Source: a virus. From it: a DNA stretch of 36,604 nt. The translations under genes and the position numbers were made by a program. The notes under the pieces are model-generated. The model was not told where the DNA came from. It made no database searches and saw nothing but the letters and a program-made list of their open reading frames with translations. The stretch spans positions 1 to 36,604 of IMG/VR virus record IMGVR_UViG_3300028883_000999. One strand, written 5' to 3'. The stretch's first letter is position 1. Every line of letters begins with the position of its first letter. This document shows, in pieces, positions 24,033 through 32,216 of this stretch.

Positions 24033-24728
24033 TTACTTTTTCTCTGCGCTCTGGGTAGTATCCGGGAACTTGTCATCCAGGTATTCCTTCAGCTCGGCAT
24101 CGGTGGCGGCACCACCCTGGCTCTCCTCGGCCTCTTTCACGGATTCATTCACATGCTCCTGTTTGAGTTCGAGGTACTCTGCTTCCAGAGCCTTCACCTG
24201 GTCTTCGAGTGATGCTTCTTGATCATCCACATCAATCCGCTTGATCCACTTGTCCTTCAGCTTGTCAGGGATCTTCGAAGCCTTAAGCAGATCCTTTGCC
24301 TGGTTGAGCTTTGTAGCTCGTTCCTTTTCCTTTTCCTGTTTCGTCAACCGTTTCTCGTAAGAATCCAGTTTTTCCGTGAGGGATTTTGCCCATGCAGGTA
24401 CATCCTCGCCCCCCTCACCCCCTTTTAACTTGGAGGTATCGAGATCCGATTTCTTCTGCCCGGGATCCTCAACAGGTTTCCCGTCTTTTAGCTTGTGCTT
24501 GGATTCATAGTCAGCTACGGCTTTTTTCGAGGCGCTTTTGGCCTCCTGTGATGCGCGATAGTCTGACTCCGACTCGATGATTGTGTCAATGGTCACCCCA
24601 TCAACGATGGATTGAATCTTACTTTCATCGGTGACAGTCCCGGCTTTTTTAGTTGCGATCCTGTCTAGCGTAGCTTCCTTAACCCCTTCAAATTTGGATT
24701 TAAGGGCAGCTAAAAGTTTTTCCTTCAT
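24033..24728 (-). CDS. Scaffolding protein
   Basis: 231 aa, very rich in Lys, Glu and Asp, with a long coiled-coil-like middle (LTEKLDSYEKRLTKQEKEKE) and flexible acidic linker (LKGGEGGEDVPAW). No enzyme motif. This composition and the position before decoration and capsid genes are typical of capsid scaffolds. A near copy of the late motif precedes the start by 11 bases. Confidence 0.75.
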   Translation of the reverse strand: MKEKLLAALKSKFEGVKEATLDRIATKKAGTVTDESKIQSIVDGVTIDTIIESESDYRASQEAKSASKKAVADYESKHKLKDGKPVEDPGQKKSDLDTSKLKGGEGGEDVPAWAKSLTEKLDSYEKRLTKQEKEKERATKLNQAKDLLKASKIPDKLKDKWIKRIDVDDQEASLEDQVKALEAEYLELKQEHVNESVKEAEESQGGAATDAELKEYLDDKFPDTTQSAEKK

Positions 24729-24739
24729 AAGCGCTTTCT

Positions 24740-24752
24740 ACTTAAAATATAA
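24740..24752 (-). promoter_or_regulatory. Late motif copy 4 (near): before scaffold
   Basis: TTATATTTTAAGT, one A shorter than the exact 14-mer; 11 bases from the ATG at 24728. It lies divergently from the plus-strand membrane gene at 24812. Confidence 0.6.
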
Positions 24753-24811
24753 GTGCCACTCTATTTTTATAGTTATTAACTTAGAATCCTCTATTAATTA
24801 ATCTTATTAAT

Positions 24812-25063
24812 ATGAAAAACAAAGATTTGGCATTTGCCTTCGTCGGATTTGTGTTAGGTTTAGTCATTACACTGGCATTAGTCGTTTCGGTTGGTCTATT
24901 CACACCAAAATACAGTGTGGTAGGTGCCGAAACTCTTGGAAGTGATTATCTCTACGTGGTTCTAAATACTAGGACAGGAGAGCTCAGCGCAATCACAATG
25001 GATCATTCAGGATTCAAACATCACAAATCCAATAGTCGTATAAAAGCCTTCAACGAAGAATGA
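24812..25063 (+). CDS. Plus-strand small membrane protein (moron-like)
   Basis: 83 aa. One membrane helix, residues about 7-31 (AFAFVGFVLGLVITLALVVS), with a short cytoplasmic N-terminus and a soluble tail of about 50 residues (ETLGSDYLYVVLNTRTGELS). It is the only convincing phage gene on the plus strand, set between minus-strand head genes. Such reversed single genes often belong to the lysogenic programme, for example superinfection exclusion or host-surface change. No family recognised. Upstream is AT-rich without a clear -33/-7 pair. Confidence 0.6.
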   Translation: MKNKDLAFAFVGFVLGLVITLALVVSVGLFTPKYSVVGAETLGSDYLYVVLNTRTGELSAITMDHSGFKHHKSNSRIKAFNEE

Positions 25064-25075
25064 GAATTATCTGGC

Positions 25076-25285
25076 TTAGATGAGAATAATATTACCCTCT
25101 TTGTCGGGTTTGCCGTAATCCGGGTGGGAGGTGAAGAGAAATTCACCGATGAGTGTCTCATCTATCGGTCCATGGCAGATAAAATCCTTATAATGGCCGA
25201 ATAGCTCCAGCCTCTCTTCCTCGGTAATAGTACCATGGAAGAACTTATCATGAAGCTTATTCATATGTTCGTCTATCTGAGCCAT
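25076..25285 (-). CDS. Small acidic phage protein (69 aa)
   Basis: 69 aa, starting MAQIDEHMNKLHDKFFHGTI. The segment GTITEEERLELFGHYKDFIC looks helical. Starts inside the end of the MuF-like gene (13-base overlap) and may be co-translated with it. If that C-terminal metallopeptidase-like domain is toxic, this could be its immunity protein by position; nothing in the sequence proves it. Confidence 0.5.
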   Translation of the reverse strand: MAQIDEHMNKLHDKFFHGTITEEERLELFGHYKDFICHGPIDETLIGEFLFTSHPDYGKPDKEGNIILI

Positions 25286-27018
25286 CCTAAGTTTTTGAAG
25301 ATCTTATCAATTTCCTCCAACAAAGGTACGAAATCATCTGTATCCCAAAGTGATGGGAGAACACTTTTTTCTCTCAACTTCTTAACCTGGCGAAGCAGCT
25401 TTGTATCTCCTGACTTGGTCGCAATGTACTGGGAATAAGCTCTTGCCCAGACTTCCTGATCTTGCAGCAAATACATCAGACGTTCAATGAGCGCCCAGTT
25501 CAGATTCAATCGCTTGCCATCGACTATCATATATCCCTGGGTAATCATTTTATTTATCTCCTGAATTGGCTTACTCTTGTGCGCCAAAGTGATGAAGTTC
25601 TTGAAGATGCTGCCGGACAGAGTCTCAAAATCATTCGGGGATCCAATCCCGCAATGATCCAGGAAATGTCCTGTTTCATGGACCACGGTGAGATCCTTCC
25701 ATGGACCACTGTAGCTGATTGCTATTCTTGATGCCTTTTTACCATGTACAGTCGGGACGGCCTCATAAAAACCAGCAGTTTTTTTGTTTCCGAATGACAT
25801 GATCGGGATCCTGGGTAGCTTCCCATCACCATGGACCATGTTGATCGCATGCATGGCATGACTGACCTGACTTTTAACCCTGCTGTCTATGTAATTGAAT
25901 GCTTCGGCTACATTGGGGACCTGCTGCCGCAATGAGACCATTGCTCCAGGCTGCAGCATCCCCAGGCCGGGCCGGGGAGTGAATTCTCCATTCTTCAGGA
26001 CGAAATTATCCTTCAACCAGTATGGTGTATTGGTCCAGTTTCTGAACTGGCCGCTATGGCTTTTAACGAACTGATTTGCACCGGCAGGAATCCCTTTTAT
26101 CTTGAGACTGCCCGGCACCTTACCGGTCTCCAGGTATTGGGCGAACTGGTCCTGCTTCATCATTATCGGGACCGTATAGCAGTAACAGTTCGGGTGCCAG
26201 CCACCAAAAACAAAGGATTTCGGATACTCGCCGGCCATGAAATCGCATATGTCCTCAACCGGATGGGAGGCGGAGAGCTTCACCTCATAGCCGGTCACAA
26301 AGTCAAGTTTCTGCCATCTGACCTGGTCACTCATCCGATAGGCCATGTTGGTCTCCGTGCGGGTCATCCGGAGGCTGTTCTGGTAAGCGGACCGGTACAC
26401 TCCCTGGCCGGGGTGATAGCTGGCCATGGGTCGGCTGGGCTTTAGCTTGCCGGTCTCGGGATCCCGGATCCTCCGGAACCGTGCATCGGGATTATTGAGC
26501 AACTGTCGCACGTCCCGGGACATCTGAGCCGCGCTCCGGCCGGTGCCCACACCGCTCTGCAGGTAGAATTCAATGTTTTCCTTGGTCTGATCACAGATCT
26601 TCCATACCCTCTCCGAAAGGTTCATTGTTCCGATGCGGCGGCTCTGAAATGCTTTTAGAGCCTCAAGATCCCGGGTGAACAATCCCTGCCTTACCAGGTC
26701 GCTGACCGCCATCTTGCTGATATAGTCCTGGACCAGGAGATCTGTTTTATCGGCTGCCAGGTGCCAGGCCTTTTCAATATTGACAGTGAGATACGAATAA
26801 AGCTTTTCTTGGAGCTGGGCCAGGTTCTTATCCAGAGCCGCCTCGATGGACCTGTTACGGTACCAGAGTGTTTTTTTTCTGGTCTGATGGTACTTGGTCA
26901 GGGCAGGGGAGGAGGAACCGATAAATTCATTAAAGATCCGTGTGATCCCGGACTCCTGCATCAGGATCATTCGCATGAGCTTCCGCTCCCAGATTCTTGG
27001 ATCCCATTGTTCCGGCAT
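25273..27018 (-). CDS. MuF-like minor head protein with C-terminal zincin domain
   Basis: 581 aa. Residues 215-285 show the SPP1 gp7 / Mu gpF signature: NSLRMTRTETNMAYRM, then DICDFMAGEYP and the Cys/His turn GGWHPNCYCYTVP. After a ~100-residue linker, residues 447-451 read HETGH, a zinc-binding HExxH site, in VVHETGHFLDHCG. A likely third ligand is Glu522 in QEVWARAYSQYI, like the EVFARAF segment of other phage and polymorphic-toxin zincins. Thus the protein carries a metallopeptidase-like domain into the capsid, where it could be injected or act in maturation. Fusions of effectors to MuF domains are known in Gram-positive prophages. Confidence 0.8.
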   Translation of the reverse strand: MPEQWDPRIWERKLMRMILMQESGITRIFNEFIGSSSPALTKYHQTRKKTLWYRNRSIEAALDKNLAQLQEKLYSYLTVNIEKAWHLAADKTDLLVQDYISKMAVSDLVRQGLFTRDLEALKAFQSRRIGTMNLSERVWKICDQTKENIEFYLQSGVGTGRSAAQMSRDVRQLLNNPDARFRRIRDPETGKLKPSRPMASYHPGQGVYRSAYQNSLRMTRTETNMAYRMSDQVRWQKLDFVTGYEVKLSASHPVEDICDFMAGEYPKSFVFGGWHPNCYCYTVPIMMKQDQFAQYLETGKVPGSLKIKGIPAGANQFVKSHSGQFRNWTNTPYWLKDNFVLKNGEFTPRPGLGMLQPGAMVSLRQQVPNVAEAFNYIDSRVKSQVSHAMHAINMVHGDGKLPRIPIMSFGNKKTAGFYEAVPTVHGKKASRIAISYSGPWKDLTVVHETGHFLDHCGIGSPNDFETLSGSIFKNFITLAHKSKPIQEINKMITQGYMIVDGKRLNLNWALIERLMYLLQDQEVWARAYSQYIATKSGDTKLLRQVKKLREKSVLPSLWDTDDFVPLLEEIDKIFKNLGWLR

Positions 27019-27023
27019 TTACA

Positions 27024-27440
27024 TCACTTGCTTTTCTTGATGCCGGAAGCCGGCTTTTTTACCGGCTTTTTCACTGGATCCTTCTTCTTTTCCATTGGCA
27101 TCTGCTGAGTGATATTCATCACCGATAGCGGGTTCACTCCCCAGGTGCCATATGTGCGGGGCTCATAAGGAGCGGCCTCGCATATCACATTGATAGCCGA
27201 TATCACCTTGTCGCCCCCCTCAAGGGTAAGCTCAGTTACAAATGTGCGCTTAACCGAGTTAAGGGTGGATGAGGAGATCCCCTTGAATGCCTTCAGGCGA
27301 ACGAAAGAGAAGAGTGCCTCGATGTTCTTCACGGTTTTTTTATCCTTCCATGTGATCTGGGCGTTATCGAACATCTTCTGGTAGTCCTCATCGCGCCAGC
27401 CTTCGAGAAAAGCGTTTAATACTTCTTCGTTTTTTTCCAT
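27024..27440 (-). CDS. Hypothetical protein between portal and minor head genes
   Basis: 138 aa from the ATG at 27440. The longer frame to 27518 overlaps the portal end and is less likely. N-terminal part MEKNEEVLNAFLEGWRDEDY is acidic and helical; the middle is alpha/beta (VKRTFVTELTLEGGDKVIS); the end is Lys-rich with tandem Lys-Pro repeats (VKKPVKKPASGIKKSK). Four-base gap after the portal stop. No function assigned. Confidence 0.6.
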   Translation of the reverse strand: MEKNEEVLNAFLEGWRDEDYQKMFDNAQITWKDKKTVKNIEALFSFVRLKAFKGISSSTLNSVKRTFVTELTLEGGDKVISAINVICEAAPYEPRTYGTWGVNPLSVMNITQQMPMEKKKDPVKKPVKKPASGIKKSK

Positions 27441-27444
27441 TGTA

Positions 27445-28869
27445 TTACATGTTGAATGATACGTTGGGTGATGCTCTAGCAGCCTCAGCTTTGAGGCGTT
27501 CAACCTCTTCTCCGGCATCCCGGGTAAATGGGGACAGAGAGGCCCCGGACTCCTGGGAGAGGATGGGCTTGTTGCCCGTGGCGACCATCAGGGTATCAAC
27601 AGTCTCAGCCAGGTCATCGGGCAGCTGGCCATCGAAGGTGACACTGATCTCGTCACTGTCCAGCTGGCCCTCCATCTTCACATTGGTATATCCGGTAATA
27701 CCAGCCACCACGACAGAGATACAGCGGTTAAGGGCATCGTAGAAAATCTCTCCCTTCTCCTCTTTTTTGATCAGCGCATCCATGAACATCAGGCGAAGGG
27801 CCACCCCGGAGGTGGTGCCAAGGCCTTTCACGTTGTTGAACGAGAGATCCGGAGTAGAGGTCATTGCGAATATCCCTTCCCAAGTTGTCTCCAGGTCCAA
27901 CTTGATAGCCTCCGGCATGGCATCCCAGGTGGCATACTCGGCATCCCCATGAGAAACCTTACCTTCGGTATCGATTTTCATTGGGAATTCAACCGTCTTG
28001 CCAACCTCTTCCTTGTTGGGTGCGCGCGTCACCTCACCGAAGATCTTTAGCAGGGGCTCGGCGAAGTAGTCGTTCGTATCTGCCAGGCGGGAGATGCGGT
28101 TTTCAAAGTTGTCGATCAGACTGGCCACTTCTTCCCACTCGGGGAGGTCCTGCTCAACATAAACTACCGGTATCTTGCCGAACAGGTTCTTTTCTGATTT
28201 CTCATGCTCCCAGGATCCGGATTCGCTTTTGAGTGATAGGATCTGATCAGCTGTGTATATCCTCGCCTTATGTACCGCCTTCCCTTCATTGTCTGTCACA
28301 TCATATGTTCGCAAAAAAGCATCCATATCACCATAATCATCGAAGTGCGGGTAGAACTCTCCGCTTTCGTTATCCAGGAGCATGCAGCGCAGCTTGAGCC
28401 GCTTGCCCGATCCATCGACAACAGGCTGGGGATAGAACAACAGGGCCGCCTTTGTTTCGATCATGCATGCACGGGCCAGTCTCTTGAGCATATTCTGCAT
28501 CTTCAGCCCCTTGGTCCACACATCGACAAACTCTTGGAAAGCATTGCTATCCTCCTCAGCCGACACATGCATCTCCCCGCCGAAAAGGAAATGTGCTCCC
28601 GTACGCACGAGCTTCTTCGGGAAGGGGAAGATGAGCTTGGAAACGTAAACGGTTTTCTCCTCTCTGGTGGGTGTGCCGTCTTCCTTCAGCACTTTGTAGG
28701 TTTTGTTCTGCCGTCTACCCACCGATTTGATCCGGCGGGTGCGCTCGCCTTCAAACTCCTCGCGGTACTCTTCCTGTTTGCGCTCATCACGAGTATCCAC
28801 GCTGAGAGAGGAAATCAGCTTTTGAGGATTGTCAGCATGTTGGTTAAGGATCTCTTTTATGGAAGGCAT
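27445..28869 (-). CDS. Portal protein, SPP1 gp6-like
   Basis: 474 aa. Characteristic portal features: LIFPFPKKLVRTGAHFLFGG early, a middle FGKIPVVYVEQDLPEW, the wing-type helix WEEVASLIDNFENRISRLAD, and the GLGTTSGVALRLMFMDA turn that matches the SPP1 gp6 family. It forms the 12-mer ring that terminase docks on. It starts a unit behind a near late motif, and lies between large terminase and the minor head genes as expected. Confidence 0.85.
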   Translation of the reverse strand: MPSIKEILNQHADNPQKLISSLSVDTRDERKQEEYREEFEGERTRRIKSVGRRQNKTYKVLKEDGTPTREEKTVYVSKLIFPFPKKLVRTGAHFLFGGEMHVSAEEDSNAFQEFVDVWTKGLKMQNMLKRLARACMIETKAALLFYPQPVVDGSGKRLKLRCMLLDNESGEFYPHFDDYGDMDAFLRTYDVTDNEGKAVHKARIYTADQILSLKSESGSWEHEKSEKNLFGKIPVVYVEQDLPEWEEVASLIDNFENRISRLADTNDYFAEPLLKIFGEVTRAPNKEEVGKTVEFPMKIDTEGKVSHGDAEYATWDAMPEAIKLDLETTWEGIFAMTSTPDLSFNNVKGLGTTSGVALRLMFMDALIKKEEKGEIFYDALNRCISVVVAGITGYTNVKMEGQLDSDEISVTFDGQLPDDLAETVDTLMVATGNKPILSQESGASLSPFTRDAGEEVERLKAEAARASPNVSFNM

Positions 28870-28878
28870 CTATGTTTT

Positions 28879-28892
28879 GTTTTAAAATATAA
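28879..28892 (-). promoter_or_regulatory. Late motif copy 5 (near): before portal
   Basis: TTATATTTTAAAAC, matching the exact motif in 12 of 14 positions; 9 bases to the ATG at 28869 and 4 past the large terminase stop. Confidence 0.6.
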
Positions 28893-28896
28893 TCAG

Positions 28897-30447
28897 TTAG
28901 AAGAAGCCCAGAGAGGCTTTGCCCTGGGATGATGTTGTAATGTTGAAGTATTCAAAACACTCACGCATCATCCAGGCGTCCATGAAGTCCGGGGAATGTC
29001 CTATTATCTCCTCTATCATCTGAGACTTGGGAATGATCCGCAGCTTACCATCATCCAGAGGCTTATCACGCTTAATAGCCCGGCGCTCCTCCATGACGTG
29101 CTGCTCAAAGGTTTTTGTTCCAATGCGCTTATTGCGCACCTCAGGCAGTACATAATATCCCATACGGCTGATGCGATCGCCCATCTTGTAATACATCTGG
29201 GCCTTCAGGTTTTCATAGTTCTCATGCATGAACGCCCGCCTGTTGTTCTTGAATGGGTACGCGCCTTTGATAAATCCTTCGATAAACCCTCCGACCCCGT
29301 CACTGTCATAGGCAATATTGGCATTCGGAATGCTATACCTGGAGGCCAGCGATTTGATGGCTTCAATGATTTCCGGCCCGTCACTCTTTGCCATTGTGTG
29401 CACATCAATGAGCCTGAACCCATCCCACACCATGATCACGAACAGATCCGACCCTTTCAGGGCAATATCACAGGTGAGGTATTTGTTCCCTCCGGGGACC
29501 GTTGAATTATTGAATGTCTCCTTGAACTTATGGATGTTGATAATATCCGTCCCGTCAACATGAACCTTCCAGTTGCCGTGAAGGAGCTGCGCCTGGCCGG
29601 CTTCGTCCTGGGCCAGCAGGTTGGCCAGGTAGCCGGGATCTGCTCTGAGGAGTTCCTTGTTACCATATATGGTTCCAGGGATGAAGGTTACTGATTTGAC
29701 AAGATTCTGGGGATTGATTTCTGGATCCGCCTCCATCAATGGCTTGATGATGTGCGCTGTTTTTTCAAGAACCTCCTGCTTTGTGTCTCCCCAAATATAT
29801 TCATTCGCATCCCTGATGAAATATCGTAGCTTGCCGGCACGCTCGGGGATAGGATAACCATATCTCGGATCGTTGTAATCCTGATTGATCCACCATGAGA
29901 TGAGGTTTGCCACCCAGCTGTCCGGGTCCGGGTTGCAAGTAGCCCTCATGTATGGTTTTGACTTTGCATACCTTACCGGCTTCCCGGGTTCACGTACCGG
30001 GTGATCATCGAGCATCGACCGATTCCTGGATAAGAGATATGTGACACTATACTCGGAGAAATGCGTCAGTTCATCAAAACCGATGAATGGCACCTGTGAT
30101 CCCTGCCAATCCAGAACGTTTTTCTCATGCTGTAGGTGTCTGAAGGTTATTTTTGATCCATAAGGGAATTTCCAGTAATATGAAGACTCAAAGGGTGTAC
30201 CACCCATGACAGGATAAGCCTTCATGGATGTGTCCCATAATCCACCTTCAGCATCAATCTGTGGAAATGTTTTTCTGAAGATCACCCCTCCATATTCCGG
30301 AACTTCAAAATACCGCAGCGCCTCCAGGAGCAGGGCGAAAGACTTGCCAGAACCAGCAGCCCCTCCCCCGATAACGATATCGGCCTTCGAACTTAGGAAT
30401 TGCATCTGGAAGCCCTTCTGGGGCCTGAGTTCTTTCTTTTCACTCAT
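28897..30447 (-). CDS. Terminase large subunit
   Basis: 516 aa. Walker A at residues 27-37 (GGGAAGSGKSF) and Walker B near 122-127 (FIGFDE) in the ATPase domain. The nuclease half has acidic residues in the expected strands: Asp328 in YLTCDIALKGSD, the IAYDSDGVGG segment near 380-387, and a late Asp in FMDAWMMRE. Cuts and pumps phage DNA. Overlaps the small terminase gene by 8 bases. Confidence 0.95.
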   Translation of the reverse strand: MSEKKELRPQKGFQMQFLSSKADIVIGGGAAGSGKSFALLLEALRYFEVPEYGGVIFRKTFPQIDAEGGLWDTSMKAYPVMGGTPFESSYYWKFPYGSKITFRHLQHEKNVLDWQGSQVPFIGFDELTHFSEYSVTYLLSRNRSMLDDHPVREPGKPVRYAKSKPYMRATCNPDPDSWVANLISWWINQDYNDPRYGYPIPERAGKLRYFIRDANEYIWGDTKQEVLEKTAHIIKPLMEADPEINPQNLVKSVTFIPGTIYGNKELLRADPGYLANLLAQDEAGQAQLLHGNWKVHVDGTDIINIHKFKETFNNSTVPGGNKYLTCDIALKGSDLFVIMVWDGFRLIDVHTMAKSDGPEIIEAIKSLASRYSIPNANIAYDSDGVGGFIEGFIKGAYPFKNNRRAFMHENYENLKAQMYYKMGDRISRMGYYVLPEVRNKRIGTKTFEQHVMEERRAIKRDKPLDDGKLRIIPKSQMIEEIIGHSPDFMDAWMMRECFEYFNITTSSQGKASLGFF

Positions 30448-31006
30448 CGCGCGCAGGTAGATACAAAATCCCGCCAGTGGCTTTCACGTCGACCTTTTTC
30501 GGCGCCTCATATCCGTGTAGGTCGGCAATGAGTTTTGTTGTCCAGGATTTGCCGTGGAGCTTTAACTCAATCTCTCCCTTTTCGTTCTGTCTTATGGATT
30601 CGATGGCCCTGACCTGCTGATCGGTGAGCTTGTCGAAGGCTTTGAATCGGACCGTTTTACCGTCAAATTCTACGTAATCGGTGATTTTGGCATTGTGGAT
30701 GGATTCCAGAACATAGAGCAGCTTTTCCTTCTTAATGTCAGATACTTCTTGGAGCTTTTCTTTCTCCAATTGGAGGAATGCCGAAATTTTGCCGTGATCC
30801 ATTAACTCTTTTGCCTTTCTTCCAATTGTCGTATCCTTCATCTTGGAACAATCATATACCCTTCGGTATGCCTCAGATGCATTTCCTGTCTCCATATAAG
30901 CATGACAGAACTTCTCCTGCTTCAGGGTAAGGCCATTCTTTCCCAGCTGACGACCGGTGAGCTTCTTCCTTTTTACCGGCTTTTTCAGTGTGGATTTTCC
31001 CTTCAT
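30440..31006 (-). CDS. Terminase small subunit
   Basis: 188 aa. Residues about 25-70 read LTLKQEKFCHAYMETGNASE and then AYRRVYDCSK, the N-terminal HTH signature of the Terminase_2 family, followed by a coiled oligomerisation region. Recognises the packaging site. The ATG at 31006 directly touches an exact late motif, leaving no room for a leader. Confidence 0.9.
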   Translation of the reverse strand: MKGKSTLKKPVKRKKLTGRQLGKNGLTLKQEKFCHAYMETGNASEAYRRVYDCSKMKDTTIGRKAKELMDHGKISAFLQLEKEKLQEVSDIKKEKLLYVLESIHNAKITDYVEFDGKTVRFKAFDKLTDQQVRAIESIRQNEKGEIELKLHGKSWTTKLIADLHGYEAPKKVDVKATGGILYLPARDE

Positions 31007-31020
31007 ACTTTAAAATATAA
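31007..31020 (-). promoter_or_regulatory. Late motif copy 6 (exact): abuts the small terminase ATG
   Basis: TTATATTTTAAAGT followed at once by ATG. A transcript starting at normal spacing from this core would be leaderless or begin within the first codon. The motif lies in a 29-base gap after the sigma-like gene at 31036. Confidence 0.75.
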
Positions 31021-31035
31021 TTTCACCATGGAATG

Positions 31036-31827
31036 TCATTTTATGGGTGATCGCTGTATTGGTGAGGCTTGCAGAGGCTGTTTTTTCCTGTTCCGTCTGT
31101 TGATGCGGCTCAATGTAGAGTGAGATTTCATCAATCTGAGCTTTTGAGCCATGCGTTCGACAGACTTATAATTCCTTCCCAGGTACCCGGCAATTTTGAT
31201 TGTTTCCATGTACGGATATTCCGCTTTCAGGTATTCGATCTCCGGTCCGGTCCACTTCCTTCTAGATGAATGTGGATTTTTTATCCGCCACATCATTTTT
31301 CGTTTCACCTTGTTGAATATCCAGCAGACTGTGGTATATCCTTCGGGTCCCGGCCATTTACTCAGGGGATTGTCGGCAAAGAATTTCCAGGAGAAGATCT
31401 CCTTTTCCCTGTCAGGCAAGTTAAGTGATGCAAGTATCTCTCGTGCCTGCCGTGTTCGTTGCAGGATCTTTATCTCCTGGTCGATATCATCTTCCTGCTG
31501 CAGATCCTCTGGATTCAGATCTCCTGGAGAGATGTTCTGGTTCAGGGGGACGTTTTTGGTTTTATGGCGGTATGGCGAGGTCTCGGAGTGAGTATTGAGC
31601 TTGATCATCTTCAAGACAAAGAAGTCAAGCTCTGTATAGCCTTGTTTCTTTCGTGATAAAAGGGAGGTGAGTTTCTTGTCATCCTTCTGCAAAAGGTTCA
31701 GAAGGACTTCATCGAGTATGTCGCCGGCCTCATCCGGGATCCTAGCCAGGGAGGCATGATACTCCGCATAATCGCTCCAGCGTTGATAATTCTTTTCTAT
31801 ATGTTCATTAACCGCTTGGGAAACCAC
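31036..31827 (-). CDS. Sigma-like regulator with Myb/SANT-like C-terminal domain
   Basis: 263 aa from a GTG at 31827; no ATG lies between it and an upstream stop. N-terminal half shows region-2-like helices (DILDEVLLNLLQKDD). Residues about 128-180 resemble region 4: REILASLNLPDREKEIFSWK then GPEGYTTVCWIFNKVKRK. Residues about 188-235 have a Myb/SANT pattern: KWTGPEIEYLKAEYP, IKIAGYLGRNYKSVERMAQK. It ends in a basic tail. It lies just before small terminase, where phages often place late activators, so it is a prime candidate to recognise the late motif. The sigma match is weaker than in the gene at 4755. Confidence 0.6.
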   Translation of the reverse strand: MVSQAVNEHIEKNYQRWSDYAEYHASLARIPDEAGDILDEVLLNLLQKDDKKLTSLLSRKKQGYTELDFFVLKMIKLNTHSETSPYRHKTKNVPLNQNISPGDLNPEDLQQEDDIDQEIKILQRTRQAREILASLNLPDREKEIFSWKFFADNPLSKWPGPEGYTTVCWIFNKVKRKMMWRIKNPHSSRRKWTGPEIEYLKAEYPYMETIKIAGYLGRNYKSVERMAQKLRLMKSHSTLSRINRRNRKKQPLQASPIQRSPIK

Positions 31828-31877
31828 CTGAAAGCCCTGTATCTTTGTCCGCTGCCAGGCTTAAAAGATTTTTCAGG

Positions 31878-31903
31878 GTCCGTCACGTGTGGCGGGCTTT
31901 TTT
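31878..31903 (+). terminator. Plus-strand terminator hairpin
   Basis: GTCCGTCA (31878-31885) and TGGCGGGC (31890-31897) pair with a CGTG loop, then six T. Two G-U pairs make it stable on the plus strand; on the minus strand they become A/C mismatches. No gene precedes it on the plus strand, so it may end an antisense transcript, or act imperfectly for the minus gene that stops at 31902. Confidence 0.5.
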
Positions 31904-32216
31904 ATATCAGATATTTTGTCAGATCTTCAATGGTTATATCTCCCAATGGTGACTTTATGAAACGAAATACATTCCGTCCTTTCGCATATGAATCAAAATA
32001 GTTGAAAACCCTGCCTGATATCTTCACTCCTCCAATGGTGTAGGTATCAGTCACGAAGTCGTAATGACAACGGGATTGCCTTTCATAAAGAGCCCGTAGA
32101 GGAAATAATACTGCATAAAGACCCCTGATGAATTTCGGGGGTATTTGATTCGGTGGAGTCTTGAAAATCCTCCTGTTCACCCAGCGCAATAGTCTTAATC
32201 TGATATTTGTTTTCAT
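31902..32216 (-). CDS. Hypothetical protein (104 aa)
   Basis: Basic N-terminal half (RLRLLRWVNRRIFKTPPNQ) followed by a mixed region with YDFVTDTYTIGGVKISGRVF. No signal peptide and no domain recognised. Overlaps the upstream gene by 4 bases. Part of the overlapped small-gene run before the packaging genes. Confidence 0.55.
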   Translation of the reverse strand: MKTNIRLRLLRWVNRRIFKTPPNQIPPKFIRGLYAVLFPLRALYERQSRCHYDFVTDTYTIGGVKISGRVFNYFDSYAKGRNVFRFIKSPLGDITIEDLTKYLI

